A stretch of 64,000 nt of DNA from Methyloversatilis discipulorum (GCF_000385375.1 NZ_ARVV01000001.1:4092001-4156000); one strand, 5' to 3'; counted from the stretch's first letter, positions 47,615 to 59,387 are shown. The notes: generated by a model not told the origin, from the sequence alone. Numbers and translations: made by a program.

Positions 47615-48502
47615 ATGAAGAATTTCCTGTGCGCGCTGTGCGTGGCCGTCGTCGGCCTCGGCGGCGCCATGCATGACGCCGAAGCCGCCAAACGCATGGG
47701 TGGCGGCAAGTCCTTCGGTTCGCAGCGTGATTCGACCACGATGCAGCGCGACGCCACGCCCACCTCGCCGACGCAGAACGCCACCACCGCTCAGCGCCAG
47801 GCGCAGCCTGCAGCGCCCGCCGCCGCACAACCGGCCAAGCGCTCGTGGATGGGCCCGCTGGCCGGTCTGGCCGCCGGCATCGGTCTGGCCGCACTGGCGT
47901 CCCACCTCGGTTTCGGCGAGGAAATGGCGTCCTTCATGATGATTGCGCTGCTGGTCATGGTCGCCCTCTTCGTCTGGCGCATGTTCGCCGCACGCCGCAA
48001 CGCGCCGCAGCAGCAGGGCATGCAGTACGCCGGCGCGACCGCCGGCCCGGGCACCGCCCCCCAGCGCTTCGAAGCGGTGGCCCCGGTCGCCGCCTCGGCG
48101 CCGGCAGCCGCAGCCAGTGCAGGCAACATTCCGGCGGATTTCGACGTCGAAGGCTTCCTGCGTCAGGCCAAGCTGAATTTCGTGCGCCTGCAGGCGGCGA
48201 ACGACAAGGGTGACGTCGAGGACATCCGTCAGTTCACCTCGCCCGAGGTGTTCGCCGAAATCCGCATGCAGTTGCAGGAGCGCGGTGGCGAAACCCAGCA
48301 CATCGACATCGTGCAGCTCGATGCTGCACTGCTCGATCTGGTCACCGAGAACGACCAGTACATCGCCAGCGTCCGTTTCAGCGGCCTGCTGCGCGAAGAG
48401 GTCACCGCCGCGCCGGCACCGTTCGACGAGGTCTGGCATCTGGCCAAGCCGGTGTCCGGCAACCGCGGCTGGGTGATCGCCGGTATCCAGCAACTGCAGT
48501 AA
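47615..48502 (+). CDS. Tim44-like inner membrane protein
   Basis: A 295-residue protein: signal peptide (1-24), a Gln/Ala/Thr-rich stretch, a membrane segment (about 80-125, MGPLAGLAAGIGL..., then MMIALLVMVALFVWRM) and a C-terminal Tim44-like domain (about 165-295; FDVEGFLRQAKLNFVRLQAAND, then VTENDQYIASVRFSG). Tim44 domains act as membrane-bound platforms. Its seat between ubiE and ubiJ suggests a link to ubiquinone synthesis in the membrane, which is my inference. Confidence 0.85.
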   Translation: MKNFLCALCVAVVGLGGAMHDAEAAKRMGGGKSFGSQRDSTTMQRDATPTSPTQNATTAQRQAQPAAPAAAQPAKRSWMGPLAGLAAGIGLAALASHLGFGEEMASFMMIALLVMVALFVWRMFAARRNAPQQQGMQYAGATAGPGTAPQRFEAVAPVAASAPAAAASAGNIPADFDVEGFLRQAKLNFVRLQAANDKGDVEDIRQFTSPEVFAEIRMQLQERGGETQHIDIVQLDAALLDLVTENDQYIASVRFSGLLREEVTAAPAPFDEVWHLAKPVSGNRGWVIAGIQQLQ

Positions 48503-48504
48503 TC

Positions 48505-49089
48505 ATGCTCGCAACGGCCGCGCTCCCGGTGTTGAACCACCTGCTCGATCAGGCGCCGGGCGCGCACGCCCGGCTGGCCCGGCATGCGGGCGCGCAGGCA
48601 AGGCTGGAACTGGGCGCGCTCGGCGTCGCCTTCAGGGTCGGCGAAGACGGCCGGCTGGCTGCGGCCTCCGATGAGCCGCTGGCGGTCACGCTACGGCTGC
48701 CGGCGGATGCCGCGCTGCGGCTGGTGCACGAGGGCGACGCGGTGCTGCGCGATGCGCGCATCGAAGGCGACGCCGCACTGGCCGAGACCCTCGGCCAGGT
48801 GCTGCGCGGCCTGCGCTGGGACGCGGCGGAAGACCTGAGCCGGCTGATCGGCGACGCGGCCGCCGAACGAGTAGTAGGTGGCGCGCGAGCGGCATGGGCC
48901 GGCGGTCGCGACCTCGGTGCGCGGCTCGCCGCGTCGGCCAGCGAATACGCGGCGGACGAGGCGCAATTGCTGGTGCGTCCGGCCGCAACAGCCGCCTTTG
49001 CCGACGAAGTCGATACGCTGCGCGACGATCTGGCACGCCTGCAGAAGCGCCTCGAATTGCTCGAACGCAAAGCTCAGCCGATACGCTGA
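48505..49089 (+). CDS. ubiJ: Ubiquinone biosynthesis accessory factor UbiJ
   Basis: A 194-residue protein with an SCP2-like N-terminal domain (about 1-110; LEGDAALAETLGQVLRGLRWDAAEDLSRLIGD) and a coiled-coil C-terminus (about 155-190). UbiJ binds the lipid intermediate and assembles the late Ubi enzymes with UbiK. It is 2 bases after the Tim44-like gene. Its last 16 bases overlap the end of glpD on the other strand. ubiB, the usual next gene, is absent here. Confidence 0.85.
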   Translation: MLATAALPVLNHLLDQAPGAHARLARHAGAQARLELGALGVAFRVGEDGRLAAASDEPLAVTLRLPADAALRLVHEGDAVLRDARIEGDAALAETLGQVLRGLRWDAAEDLSRLIGDAAAERVVGGARAAWAGGRDLGARLAASASEYAADEAQLLVRPAATAAFADEVDTLRDDLARLQKRLELLERKAQPIR

Positions 49090-50549
49090 TCGACCCACCA
49101 GCGCGCGAAGGTGTCGCGCTGCGCAGCACTCATCCCGACCCCGCATTTCGTCCGCCGCCACAGCACGTCGTCGGCGTTGTACGCCCATTCGTACCGTGCG
49201 CACCAGAGCGCTTCCGCCTCGTACAGCCCGCCCCCGAAGTCGCGTCCGGGTCCGCCTGCGCGCGCCACCTGTTCGAGCAGCGGCGACGTCGTCCCGCCGT
49301 GGCGCCCGACCAGCGCGGCGATCCAGCCTGGCGACAGTGCGGGGTAACGCTGCGCCAGCGTGCGCACGAGTTCCGAACGCTGCGTCGGACCGGCGGCCTC
49401 GGCGCCCGGCAGCAGACGGTCGGCGGTTACGCTGCGTGCATTCGATCCGAGGAATGAGGCCAGTCGATCGACCGCCCGTTCGGCGAGGCTTCGATGCGTG
49501 GTGAGCTTGCCGCCCTGTATCGACATCCAGCCACGGCCGCCGCGCTCGCCTTCCATCGTCATCCGGTATTCGCGGCTGGCGGTGCGCGCGCTGCCTCCGC
49601 CGCCGTCGATCAGCGGTCGCATGCCGCTGAATTCCCAGCGGATGTCGTGCTCGGTGGGTGCGCGCCCAAAGGCGCGCTGCAGCGCGTCGAGCAGGTAGCG
49701 ACGCTCTGCCGCCGTGGCGCCAAGCGCCTCGGGTGAGGGCAGATCCGTTTCGGTGGTGCCGACCAGATGGAAATCGTCGGCGAAGGGGATGACGAACACG
49801 ATGCGTCGGTCCGGCTGCTGCAGCAGCCAGGCGTCGTCGCCAGCGTGCAGACGGGGGATGACGATGTGCGTGCCCTGCACCAGGCGCACCGGCGGCGCCA
49901 TCGCGCCGCGCAGCGTCTCGACCGCGTTCATCCACGGGCCGGCGACATTGACGACACAGCGGGCAAGCACCGTTCTATCGCCCACCGTGCAGCGCCAGTG
50001 CGCGCCCTCGGCGGCCACTGCGCTCAGTGCGCTCTGCGGCAGCACGCCTGCGCCGTGCGCCTGCGCGTCGAGCAAGGAGCACAGGGTCAGCCGCGCATCG
50101 TCCACCCACAGGTCGTAGTAGGCGTGCGCCGCGCTCACCGGCGGCTGCGTCTGCTGCAGCAACGGAAAGTCGGCGCGCAGACGTCGCGATCGCGGCAGTG
50201 TGCTGCGACCGGCCAGCAGGTCATACAGCAGCAGACCGGTGGCCAGCATCCAGGCCGGCCGCTCGCCGGTGTGCGGCACGATGAAGCGCTGCGGACGCAC
50301 CAGATGGGCGGCGATGCGCGCCAGCGTTTCGCGCTCCTGCAGGGATTCCCTGACCAGGCCGAATGCACCCTGTTCGAGGTAACGCAGGCCACCGTGGATG
50401 AGCTTGGTGGACGCGGACGAGGTTGCGCCGGCGATGTCGCCGCGCTCGCAGACGATGACGTCCAGACCGCGCAGCGCAGCGTCGCGAGCGATCCCGGCGC
50501 CGTTGATGCCGGCCCCGACGATGAGCAGGTCGCAGGATTCCCGGTGCAT
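49074..50549 (-). CDS. glpD: Glycerol-3-phosphate dehydrogenase (aerobic)
   Basis: A 491-residue FAD enzyme on the inner face of the membrane, oxidising glycerol-3-phosphate to dihydroxyacetone phosphate and passing electrons to ubiquinone. The FAD motif is G12-A-G-I-N-G-A-G; then SSASTKLIHGGLRYLEQG, TETDLP and SREYRM. Start is the ATG at 50549. Its end overlaps ubiJ by 16 bases. It is separated from the atp operon by the terminator at 50583-50606. No glycerol kinase is in the window. Confidence 0.94.
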   Translation of the reverse strand: MHRESCDLLIVGAGINGAGIARDAALRGLDVIVCERGDIAGATSSASTKLIHGGLRYLEQGAFGLVRESLQERETLARIAAHLVRPQRFIVPHTGERPAWMLATGLLLYDLLAGRSTLPRSRRLRADFPLLQQTQPPVSAAHAYYDLWVDDARLTLCSLLDAQAHGAGVLPQSALSAVAAEGAHWRCTVGDRTVLARCVVNVAGPWMNAVETLRGAMAPPVRLVQGTHIVIPRLHAGDDAWLLQQPDRRIVFVIPFADDFHLVGTTETDLPSPEALGATAAERRYLLDALQRAFGRAPTEHDIRWEFSGMRPLIDGGGGSARTASREYRMTMEGERGGRGWMSIQGGKLTTHRSLAERAVDRLASFLGSNARSVTADRLLPGAEAAGPTQRSELVRTLAQRYPALSPGWIAALVGRHGGTTSPLLEQVARAGGPGRDFGGGLYEAEALWCARYEWAYNADDVLWRRTKCGVGMSAAQRDTFARWWVDQRIG

Positions 50550-50575
50550 GGGCCAATTCTGCGCCGGACGCGCCA

Positions 50576-50606
50576 AAAACAAAAAGGCACGCCGAGGCGT
50601 GCCTTT
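50576..50606 (-). terminator. Intrinsic terminator of the atp operon
   Basis: A 10-bp stem (AAAGGCACGC / GCGTGCCTTT, 50583-50592 and 50597-50606) with a 4-base loop. On the minus strand it is followed by a T-rich run, 23 bases after the atpC stop. Confidence 0.9.
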
Positions 50607-50628
50607 CCGGACCTGCTTGAAACCGCGC

Positions 50629-51051
50629 TCAGTGACGCTTGCGCAGCTTCTGGATTGCCGCCAGCTGGGCGATGGCCGAAGCCAGTTCCGCCTGTGCTGC
50701 AGCGTAGTCGACACCTGCCTGACGGTTGGCCAGTGCTTCTTCGGCCAGACGCTTGGCTTCGTTCGCCTTCGCTTCGTCCAGGTCGGTACCGCGGATGGCG
50801 GTATCCGCCAGCACGGTCACGAGACCCGGTTGCACTTCCAGCAGGCCGCCGGCCACGAAGATCAGCTCGTCGGCAGCCTGATTCGGCACCTTGATGCGGA
50901 CTTCGCCCGGACGGATGCGGGTGATCAGCGGAGTGTGGCCGGGCAGGATGCCCAGCTCGCCGCTCTCGCCCGGCAGCGCGACGAATTCTGCGAGCCCGGA
51001 GAAGATTTTCTCTTCCGCGCTGACAACGTCGACATGTACGGTCATAGCCAT
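50629..51051 (-). CDS. atpC: ATP synthase epsilon subunit
   Basis: A 140-residue subunit that couples rotation and inhibits idle hydrolysis: an N-terminal beta-sandwich (about 1-85, with [17 protein letters not shown]) and a C-terminal helical hairpin. Start ATG 51051 has GGAG 5 bases upstream; a second ATG 6 bases in is possible. It is the last gene of the operon. Confidence 0.96.
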   Translation of the reverse strand: MAMTVHVDVVSAEEKIFSGLAEFVALPGESGELGILPGHTPLITRIRPGEVRIKVPNQAADELIFVAGGLLEVQPGLVTVLADTAIRGTDLDEAKANEAKRLAEEALANRQAGVDYAAAQAELASAIAQLAAIQKLRKRH

Positions 51052-51119
51052 GATTACTCCGTGAATGCTGCCCGCGAGCCGCGCCGGACCGAAGTCCGTC
51101 ACGGCTCACGCTTGCCGCG

Positions 51120-52526
<1,407 letters not shown>

Positions 52527-52557
52527 CTATCCCCAATACAAAAATTCGTTTGCGCGA

Positions 52558-53427
52558 TCAGACTGCCGCGGCGCCGCCGACGATCTCGGACAGTTCCTTG
52601 GTAATCGCCGCCTGGCGGGTCTTGTTGTAGACCAGCTGCAGTTCGCCGATGACATTGCCTGCGTTGTCGGACGCGGCCTTCATCGCCACCATACGTGCGC
52701 TCTGTTCGGACGCCATGTTTTCGGCGACCGACTGATACACCAGCGCTTCAACGTAACGAACGAGCAGCTCGTCGATCACCACCTGCGGGTCCGGCTCGTA
52801 CAGGTAATCCCAGGTGCCTTCCGGCGTGCCCAGACGATCGCCCGTGAGCGGCAGCAGTTGCTCAAGCACCGGCTCCTGCTTCATCGTGTTGATGAAGCGG
52901 GTGAAGGACAGATAGACCGCGTCGAGCTCGCCGGCTTGGAAAGCGTCGATCATGACCTTGACCGGTCCGATCAGCTTTTCCAGATGCGGCGTGTCGCCCA
53001 GCTGCGTCACCTGCGACACCACCTTGGCGCCCATGCGCTGCATGAAGCCCAGACCCTTGTTGCCGATGGCGGCAACGCGGATTTCGGTGGCGCCCTTGCC
53101 TTCCCACTCCTTCATCGTGTTCAGCGCCAGACGAAGCACGTTGGTGTTCATGCCGCCGCACAGACCCTTGTCCGTGGTGACGACGATGATGCCGACGCGC
53201 TTGATCTGACCGACAGTCGCGAGGAACGGGTGCTTGTAGTCGCTGATCGTGGCGGCAGACAGGTTGGCAGCAAGACGGCGGATCGTGTCGGCGTAGGGCC
53301 GGGCGGCCCGCATCCTGTCCTGCGCCTTGCGCATCTTGGATGCAGCCACCATCTCCATCGCCTTGGTGATCTTCTTCGTGTTTTGCACGCTCTTGATCTT
53401 GGAACGGATCTCTTTTCCGCTGGCCAT
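52558..53427 (-). CDS. atpG: ATP synthase gamma subunit
   Basis: A 289-residue central shaft subunit: an N-terminal coiled coil ([31 protein letters not shown]) and a matching C-terminal helix with [20 protein letters not shown]. It lies 21 bases after atpA and 34 bases before atpD. Confidence 0.97.
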   Translation of the reverse strand: MASGKEIRSKIKSVQNTKKITKAMEMVAASKMRKAQDRMRAARPYADTIRRLAANLSAATISDYKHPFLATVGQIKRVGIIVVTTDKGLCGGMNTNVLRLALNTMKEWEGKGATEIRVAAIGNKGLGFMQRMGAKVVSQVTQLGDTPHLEKLIGPVKVMIDAFQAGELDAVYLSFTRFINTMKQEPVLEQLLPLTGDRLGTPEGTWDYLYEPDPQVVIDELLVRYVEALVYQSVAENMASEQSARMVAMKAASDNAGNVIGELQLVYNKTRQAAITKELSEIVGGAAAV

Positions 53428-53448
53428 GGTTATCTCCTGTCCGCGCGC

Positions 53449-54987
53449 TTACGCCCAGCTCTTCTTGAACTCGGCCACCGCGGCAGCAAGCGTCTTTTCC
53501 GATTCACCGTCGAGGTCCTTGGAGGACTCGATCTTGTTCATCAGATCGGAATGCTTCTGCTGCAGGAACTGGTGCAGGGCCGATTCAAAAGCGAGCACGC
53601 GGGACACTTCGACGTCGTCGAAGTAGCCGTTGTTGGCGGCGTACAGCGAAACACCCATCTGGGCGACCGACAGCGGCGAGTACTGCGGCTGCTTCATCAG
53701 TTCGGTCACGCGGCGGCCACGCTCGAGCTGCTTGCGGGTCGCTTCGTCCAGGTCGGAGGCGAACTGCGCGAACGCAGCCAGCTCACGGTACTGGGCCAGC
53801 GCCAGACGGACACCGCCGCCCAGCTTCTTGATGATCTTGGTCTGGGCCGCACCACCGACGCGGGACACCGACACACCGGCGTTGATAGCCGGGCGGATGC
53901 CTGCGTTGAACAGGTCGGTTTCCAGGAAGATCTGGCCGTCAGTAATCGAGATCACGTTGGTCGGAACGAAGGCGGACACGTCGCCGGCCTGCGTTTCGAT
54001 GATCGGGAGCGCGGTCAGCGAACCGGTCTTGCCCTTGACTTCACCGTTGGTGAACTTCTCGACGTAGTCGGGGTTCACGCGAGCGGCGCGCTCGAGCAGA
54101 CGGCTGTGCAGGTAGAACACGTCGCCCGGGTAGGCTTCGCGGCCCGGCGGACGGCGCAGCAGCAGCGAAATCTGACGGTAGGCCACGGCCTGCTTCGACA
54201 GATCGTCATAGACGATCAGTGCGTCTTCGCCGCGGTCGCGGAAGTATTCGCCCATCGTGCAACCGGCGTACGGTGCCAGGAACTGCATGGCGGCCGAGTC
54301 GGAAGCGGTGGCGGCGACGACGATGGTGTATTCCATCGCGCCGTACTCTTCCAGCTTGCGCACCACGTTGGCGATGGTCGAGGCCTTCTGGCCCACCGCA
54401 ACGTAGATGCAGGTCATGTTCTGACCCTTCTGGTTGATGATGGCGTCGACGGCGACCGCGGTCTTGCCGGTCTGACGGTCACCGATGATCAGCTCGCGCT
54501 GGCCACGGCCGACCGGCACCATCGAGTCGATCGACTTCAGGCCGGTCTGCACCGGCTGCGAAACCGACTGACGTGCGATCACGCCCGGAGCGACCTTTTC
54601 AACCTTGTCGGTCAGCTTGGCGTTGATCGGGCCCTTGCCGTCGATCGGCTGGCCGAGCGAGTTCACGACGCGACCGATCAGCTCGGGGCCGACCGGCACT
54701 TCGAGAATGCGGCCGGTGCACTTGACGGTCTGGCCTTCGGAAATGTGTTCGTAGTCACCCAGAACCACGGCGCCGACGGAGTCGCGCTCGAGGTTCAGCG
54801 CCAGACCGAACGTGTTGCCTTCGAATTCCAGCATTTCGCCCTGCTGGACATCGTCCAGGCCGTGCACGCGCACGATGCCGTCGGTCACCGAAACCACGGT
54901 GCCCTCGGTGCGCGCCTGCGACGACAGCTGCAGGTTCTGGATCCGGCTCTTGATCAGGTCGCTGATTTCAGACGGATTGAGGTTCAT
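53449..54987 (-). CDS. atpA: ATP synthase alpha subunit
   Basis: A 512-residue regulatory/structural subunit. P-loop G169-D-R-Q-T-G-K-T176; [12 protein letters not shown] and the SSDL-type start are typical. Start is the ATG at 54987, 10 bases after atpH. Confidence 0.98.
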   Translation of the reverse strand: MNLNPSEISDLIKSRIQNLQLSSQARTEGTVVSVTDGIVRVHGLDDVQQGEMLEFEGNTFGLALNLERDSVGAVVLGDYEHISEGQTVKCTGRILEVPVGPELIGRVVNSLGQPIDGKGPINAKLTDKVEKVAPGVIARQSVSQPVQTGLKSIDSMVPVGRGQRELIIGDRQTGKTAVAVDAIINQKGQNMTCIYVAVGQKASTIANVVRKLEEYGAMEYTIVVAATASDSAAMQFLAPYAGCTMGEYFRDRGEDALIVYDDLSKQAVAYRQISLLLRRPPGREAYPGDVFYLHSRLLERAARVNPDYVEKFTNGEVKGKTGSLTALPIIETQAGDVSAFVPTNVISITDGQIFLETDLFNAGIRPAINAGVSVSRVGGAAQTKIIKKLGGGVRLALAQYRELAAFAQFASDLDEATRKQLERGRRVTELMKQPQYSPLSVAQMGVSLYAANNGYFDDVEVSRVLAFESALHQFLQQKHSDLMNKIESSKDLDGESEKTLAAAVAEFKKSWA

Positions 54988-54997
54988 CAAAAAACTC

Positions 54998-55534
54998 CTA
55001 GTTCTGTAGCGCAGTGGCCATGGCGGCAAGCTTGCCGCGGACCGAGGCATCGATCACTTCGTCACCGACCGCAACCTTCACACCGCCGATCAGTTCGGGA
55101 TCGAGCGTGACCCGGGCTTCCAGGCGACGGCCGAAACGCGGCTCGAGGTCGGCCAGCAGGCGCGACACGGTGGCGTCGTCCATCGGGAAGGCGGAACTGA
55201 TGTGGGCGACGGCGCAGCGCTCGTGCTCGTTCTTCAGCTCGGTGAAGAGCTCCGCGATTTCGGGCAGCACGGCCAGACGGCCGTTCTGCGCCAGCACGCG
55301 TGCGAAGCTGCGATGCGCGTCGGCAAGTTCGCCGGGCACTGCGGTGAGGAAGAGGAAACCACGGTCGGTCGAGGTGCGGGTCGGATCGGCCAGCAGCTTC
55401 TTGACCTGCGGCTCGGCGGCAGCAGCGGCCATCAGGCCGAGGGCGTCAGCCCAGGCTGCCAGCGAGTTGCCTTCCTTGGCCAGCTGGAACGCGGCTTCGG
55501 CGTAGGGTCGCGCGATGGTGACGTTCTCTGCCAT
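54998..55534 (-). CDS. atpH: ATP synthase delta subunit
   Basis: A 178-residue stator subunit (OSCP-like): helical N-terminal domain with [15 protein letters not shown] and a C-terminal domain with [29 protein letters not shown]. It follows atpF by 4 bases. Confidence 0.97.
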   Translation of the reverse strand: MAENVTIARPYAEAAFQLAKEGNSLAAWADALGLMAAAAAEPQVKKLLADPTRTSTDRGFLFLTAVPGELADAHRSFARVLAQNGRLAVLPEIAELFTELKNEHERCAVAHISSAFPMDDATVSRLLADLEPRFGRRLEARVTLDPELIGGVKVAVGDEVIDASVRGKLAAMATALQN

Positions 55535-55538
55535 GGTG

Positions 55539-56012
55539 TCAGCTCAGTTCCTGCTTCAGGTTGGTGAGCAGATCGGCGTGGACTTGGGCGTTGATCTCGC
55601 GACGCAGGATGCGTTCTGCACCCGCGACCGCCAGCGTGGCGACCTGGTCGCGCAGGGCGTCCTTCGCCTTCTGCGCTGCAGCCGCAGCTTCGGTGGTCGC
55701 TGCTTCGCGGGCCGCCGCGACGATGCGATTCGCTTCCGCGCGCGCATCCTCGACCAGCTTGGCCGCCTGCTTCTCTGCACCCGAACGGAGCTCGGCCGCG
55801 GACTCGCGCGCTGCGCGCAGTTCCTCGATCGACTTCTTCTCCGCGTTGGCCAGATCTGCCTTTGCCTTGTCCGCAGCCGCCAGCCCGTCAGCGATCTTCT
55901 TCGCGCGTTCGTCGAGAGCCTTGACGATCGGCGGCCACACGAAGCTCTTCGTGAACCACACAAAAGTCAGGAACACGACGATCTGGATGATGAGCGTTGC
56001 GTTCAGATTCAC
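55539..56012 (-). CDS. atpF: ATP synthase b subunit
   Basis: A 157-residue peripheral-stalk subunit: one membrane helix (about 5-25, [16 protein letters not shown]) and a long Ala/Lys/Glu-rich coiled coil to the end, with [13 protein letters not shown] [19 protein letters not shown]. It lies 45 bases after atpE. Confidence 0.97.
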   Translation of the reverse strand: MNLNATLIIQIVVFLTFVWFTKSFVWPPIVKALDERAKKIADGLAAADKAKADLANAEKKSIEELRAARESAAELRSGAEKQAAKLVEDARAEANRIVAAAREAATTEAAAAAQKAKDALRDQVATLAVAGAERILRREINAQVHADLLTNLKQELS

Positions 56013-56057
56013 GGCAACTTTCCCTTCAATAAATCGGTGTTGGGGCGGATGCCGTTC

Positions 56058-56309
<252 letters not shown>

Positions 56310-56359
56310 TTAGATTTAAAAGAAAAACGAAAACAACAAACCGGACTGCAACTGCAAAC

Positions 56360-57250
56360 TCAGTGACCTTCGTGTGCCTGACCGATGTACACCAGCGTCA
56401 GCATCATGAAGATGAATGCCTGGAGCGCGACCACGAGGATGTGGAACACCGCCCATGCGAAACCTGCAACGATGTGGCCGAAGGCGAGCAGGAAGCTCGG
56501 CGCGTTGGCACCCGTCCAGGCGGCACCCATCAGCGCGATCAGCATGAAGATGAGTTCGCCGGCAAACATGTTGCCGAACAGACGCATGCCGTGCGACACG
56601 GTCTTGGCAAGGAATTCGATGACGTTCATCGCGAAGTTGAACGGCGCCAGGATGAGCTTGTCGCCGAACGGCGCCGAGATCAGTTCGTGCGCCCAGCCGC
56701 CGGCGCCCTTGATCTTGACGTTGTAGTACAGACACACGAGCAGAACGGCGATCGACATGCCCATGGTCGCGTTGATGTCGGCGGTCGGCACGACGCGCAT
56801 GTAGGCGTGGTGCGGATCGTGACCTGCGGAGGCGTAGATGCCTTCCCAGATGCGCGGCAGCAGATCGAGCGGCAGGAAGTCCATCGCGTTCATCAGGAAG
56901 ATCCAGACGAAGACGATGAGGGCGAGCGGTGCCACGGTACGGCGCGATTCTTCGCTGTGGATCAGGCCCTTGGCCTGGTCGGCAACCATCTCGACCAGGA
57001 TTTCGACCGCTGCCTGGAAGCGACCCGGCACGCCGGACGTCGACTTCGCCGCGGCGCGGTAAAGCACGAACAGCGCGAGAACGCCGAGCAGCACGGAGTA
57101 GAAAACGGTATCGAGGTTGACCAGATTCCAGTTGATCAACTCGACCTGCTTCTCGCCGGTGTTGTTCAGGAAGGTCAGATGGTGGGCGATGTATTCGCCG
57201 GGGGTCGGGCCGTGGGCCACTTCAGTCGCCAGTTCGGTTCCAGATGCCAT
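56360..57250 (-). CDS. atpB: ATP synthase a subunit
   Basis: A 296-residue membrane subunit that forms the proton path. The conserved Arg is in MRLFGNMFAGEL and the next helix carries the partner residues (AVFHILVVALQAFIFMML). Start ATG 57250, one base after the atpI stop. Confidence 0.97.
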   Translation of the reverse strand: MASGTELATEVAHGPTPGEYIAHHLTFLNNTGEKQVELINWNLVNLDTVFYSVLLGVLALFVLYRAAAKSTSGVPGRFQAAVEILVEMVADQAKGLIHSEESRRTVAPLALIVFVWIFLMNAMDFLPLDLLPRIWEGIYASAGHDPHHAYMRVVPTADINATMGMSIAVLLVCLYYNVKIKGAGGWAHELISAPFGDKLILAPFNFAMNVIEFLAKTVSHGMRLFGNMFAGELIFMLIALMGAAWTGANAPSFLLAFGHIVAGFAWAVFHILVVALQAFIFMMLTLVYIGQAHEGH

Positions 57251-57251
57251 G

Positions 57252-57602
57252 TCAGTGTTTGAACAAGAAAGCAAAAAAACCTGCCTGCAGCGCCGCACCC
57301 AGACCTCCCAAGAACCAGCCCCACGACAATCCGGGCACGAGGTAGTGGCACAGCAACAGCAGCCCAATCGTCGAGACGACCTTGATCGCCTCGCCGAGGA
57401 AGAATTCAAGCGGGTACGACACCGCGGCCTGCGCCCCTGGGCGCGCCAGACGACCGAGACGTATCGCGAACAGGAGACTCGGCACCGCATAACTCACGCC
57501 ACCGAGCAGGGCGGACAGTCCAGCCATCCAGCCCCCGACGAACAGCGCGATGCCCACCATGACGAGCACCAGCGAAAGCTGCAGCATGATCGCTTTCAAC
57601 AT
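57252..57602 (-). CDS. atpI: ATP synthase subunit I
   Basis: A 116-residue protein with four hydrophobic stretches, first gene of the operon and thought to help assemble the c ring. The ATG at 57602 is preferred because GGAAGG lies 8 bases upstream; a TTG at 57635 would add 11 residues. It has GGVSYAVPSLLFAIRLGR and WFLGGLGAALQAGFFAFLF, which match the family. Confidence 0.9.
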   Translation of the reverse strand: MLKAIMLQLSLVLVMVGIALFVGGWMAGLSALLGGVSYAVPSLLFAIRLGRLARPGAQAAVSYPLEFFLGEAIKVVSTIGLLLLCHYLVPGLSWGWFLGGLGAALQAGFFAFLFKH

Positions 57603-57722
57603 GCAGCAGGCCTTCCACGCATCCGCACCACCCAAAGTCCGCGAACCTCGAATCTTCTATAAGACACAAGTGTTCGCACTGCGACGAGCCGAACCAGCAC
57701 AGCTTCGCGCGCAAAGCCCTTG

Positions 57723-57751
57723 ACGATACATACGCTTACAGCCGCCGTCAA
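57723..57751 (-). promoter_or_regulatory. Candidate promoter of the atp operon
   Basis: Minus strand TTGACG (57746-57751) and TATCGT (57723-57728) are 17 bases apart, about 120 bases upstream of atpI. A fair but not strong match; a TATAGA further down lacks a good -35. Confidence 0.4.
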
Positions 57752-57840
57752 GAAGTTCCCGGATTTTGCCCCGGAACAGTGCGTGTGCATCGGATCGAGC
57801 AAAAAGAAAACATTTCGCACGCTCCGCTCGCCGCCGACGC

Positions 57841-57876
57841 TTGACCTCGATCTGAAAATAGTCGATATTTTTCGAC
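57841..57876 (+). promoter_or_regulatory. Promoter and palindrome abutting the ArsR-type gene
   Basis: TTGACC (57841-57846), 17 bases, then GATATT (57864-57869) form a usable -35/-10 pair whose start would fall near the ATG at 57877. The palindrome GTCGA-N6-TCGAC (57861-57876) covers the -10 box and touches the ATG. No ribosome site is present between, so a leaderless RNA is likely, and the palindrome is a good candidate autorepressor site. Confidence 0.5.
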
Positions 57877-58188
57877 ATGAGAAACGACTACGCCCAGACC
57901 ATTCCTGCCGACTGGCAGGACTACTCCCGTCTGTTCGCCGCGCTCGGTGACCCGGAGCGGCAGCGCATCCTGCTCACCTTCGAGCCAGGCGAAAGCCTCA
58001 ACGTGACCGAACTGACCCGCGCCTCCTCACTGAGCCGGCCGACCGTGTCGCATCACCTGAAACTGCTGTGCGAGGCCGGCGTGCTCGAACGGACCCGGCA
58101 CGGCCGAGAAATCCACTTCCGGCTGCAGGCCGACACGCTGATACAGCGGCTGCAGACCGTCATCGACTACCTGGACGCGCACCGGTGA
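57877..58188 (+). CDS. ArsR-family winged-helix regulator
   Basis: A 103-residue repressor: helix-turn-helix LNVTELTRASSLSRPTVSHHLKLLCEAGVLERTRHGREIHFRL with the usual wing. No Cys pair for metal binding is present in the recognition helix (ELTRASSL in place of ELxCLC), so the signal is probably not arsenite. It has no ribosome site before its ATG and is divergent from the atp operon. The decarboxylase GTG overlaps its stop (GTGA), so they are coupled. Confidence 0.9.
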   Translation: MRNDYAQTIPADWQDYSRLFAALGDPERQRILLTFEPGESLNVTELTRASSLSRPTVSHHLKLLCEAGVLERTRHGREIHFRLQADTLIQRLQTVIDYLDAHR

Positions 58189-59372
58189 GCAGGTCGGCTC
58201 CCGGACTCGCGGCAGACAGACTGTCGGCCCTGGCGCAGCGCGCCGGTTGCACCCCTTTCTATGCCGTCGACAGCGCGGCCGTGTTCGCTCGCATCGACGC
58301 CTTGCGCGCCGCCCTGCCCGCCACTTTGCAGCTGTGCTACGCGGTAAAGGCCAATCCCTTGCCAGCGCTGCTGCAGTGCATCAGCACACGGCTCGACGGC
58401 GCCGACGTCAGTTCGGGCGGGGAACTGGCGCGCGCGCTCGACGCCGGCTTTTCCGCCACGCACATCGGCTTCACCGGTCCGGGCAAGCGTGACACCGAAC
58501 TGGCGGCGGCGATCGAAGCCGGCGTGCGCATCTGCGCCGAATCGGTCGGCGAGATCGAACGCATCGCGCACATCGCCAGGCAGCTGGGACGCCAGGCACG
58601 CGTAGCGCTGCGCGCCAATCCGGACTTCGCGATCGCCGGCTCACGGGTACGTATGAGTGGCGACAGCTTCTTCGGCATCGACAGCGCGCAACTGGGCAGC
58701 GCCATCGCAGCCGTGCGCCGGCACGAACTCGAATTCGGCGGCCTGCATTATTACTGTGCCTCGCGCATGCTGGACGCGGCGGAGATCGTCGCGCTGCACG
58801 CCCGCTGTTTTGCCGAAGCCATGCAGATCGCCGACGCGGCCGACCTTGCGCTGCCCTGGCTGAATCTGGGAGGCGGCTTCGGCGTTGCCATCGCCGACGA
58901 TGAACGGCCACTCGACTTCGCGCCAGTGGCTGCCCATCTGCACGCGCTGGACGAGACGCTGCGGGCGCGTCACCCGCAGGCCCGGCTCGCGCTCGAACCG
59001 GGCCGCTACCTGGTGGCCGAGGCCGGCATCTACGTCTGCAGCGTGATCGACCGCAAGACGGTGCGTGGACGTACCTGGCTCATCGTCGATGGCGGCGCAC
59101 ACCAGCACCTGCACGCGACGCTGCAGCCGGATCGGTTACAGCCGGCGAACTTCCCGATGACGCTGCATCCACAGACGCCGACCGATGCGATCGAACGGGT
59201 GAGCGTCGCCGGTCCGCTGTGCGCGCCCTTCGACGTGCTGGCGCGCGACATCGACCTGCCGCGCGCGCAGCCCGGCGATCTGCTGGTCGTGCATTGCTCC
59301 GGCGCCTATGGCGCCAGCGCCAGTCCGCTCGACTTCCTCGGCCATCCGCATCCGGCCGAACTACTTTTCTGA
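58185..59372 (+). CDS. PLP-dependent decarboxylase, alanine-racemase fold
   Basis: A 395-residue enzyme from the GTG at 58185. Fold type III: PLP-binding Lys55 in CYAVKANP, the glycine loop LNLGGGFG, EPGRYLVAEAG and the second-subunit active-site Cys346 in GPLCAPFDVL. It is in the group of diaminopimelate, ornithine and arginine decarboxylases, some of which act on carrier- or lipid-bound amino acids. The next gene is a lipid acyltransferase, so a role other than lysine synthesis is likely. Substrate unknown; not safely lysA. Confidence 0.85.
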   Translation: MSRSAPGLAADRLSALAQRAGCTPFYAVDSAAVFARIDALRAALPATLQLCYAVKANPLPALLQCISTRLDGADVSSGGELARALDAGFSATHIGFTGPGKRDTELAAAIEAGVRICAESVGEIERIAHIARQLGRQARVALRANPDFAIAGSRVRMSGDSFFGIDSAQLGSAIAAVRRHELEFGGLHYYCASRMLDAAEIVALHARCFAEAMQIADAADLALPWLNLGGGFGVAIADDERPLDFAPVAAHLHALDETLRARHPQARLALEPGRYLVAEAGIYVCSVIDRKTVRGRTWLIVDGGAHQHLHATLQPDRLQPANFPMTLHPQTPTDAIERVSVAGPLCAPFDVLARDIDLPRAQPGDLLVVHCSGAYGASASPLDFLGHPHPAELLF

Positions 59373-59387
59373 ACCCGCGGAGCATTC

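Noticed and set aside
58185..59372. Calling the decarboxylase lysA
   Set aside because: Motifs fit the wider fold type III family; placement beside Aas and the lack of lysine genes leave substrate open.
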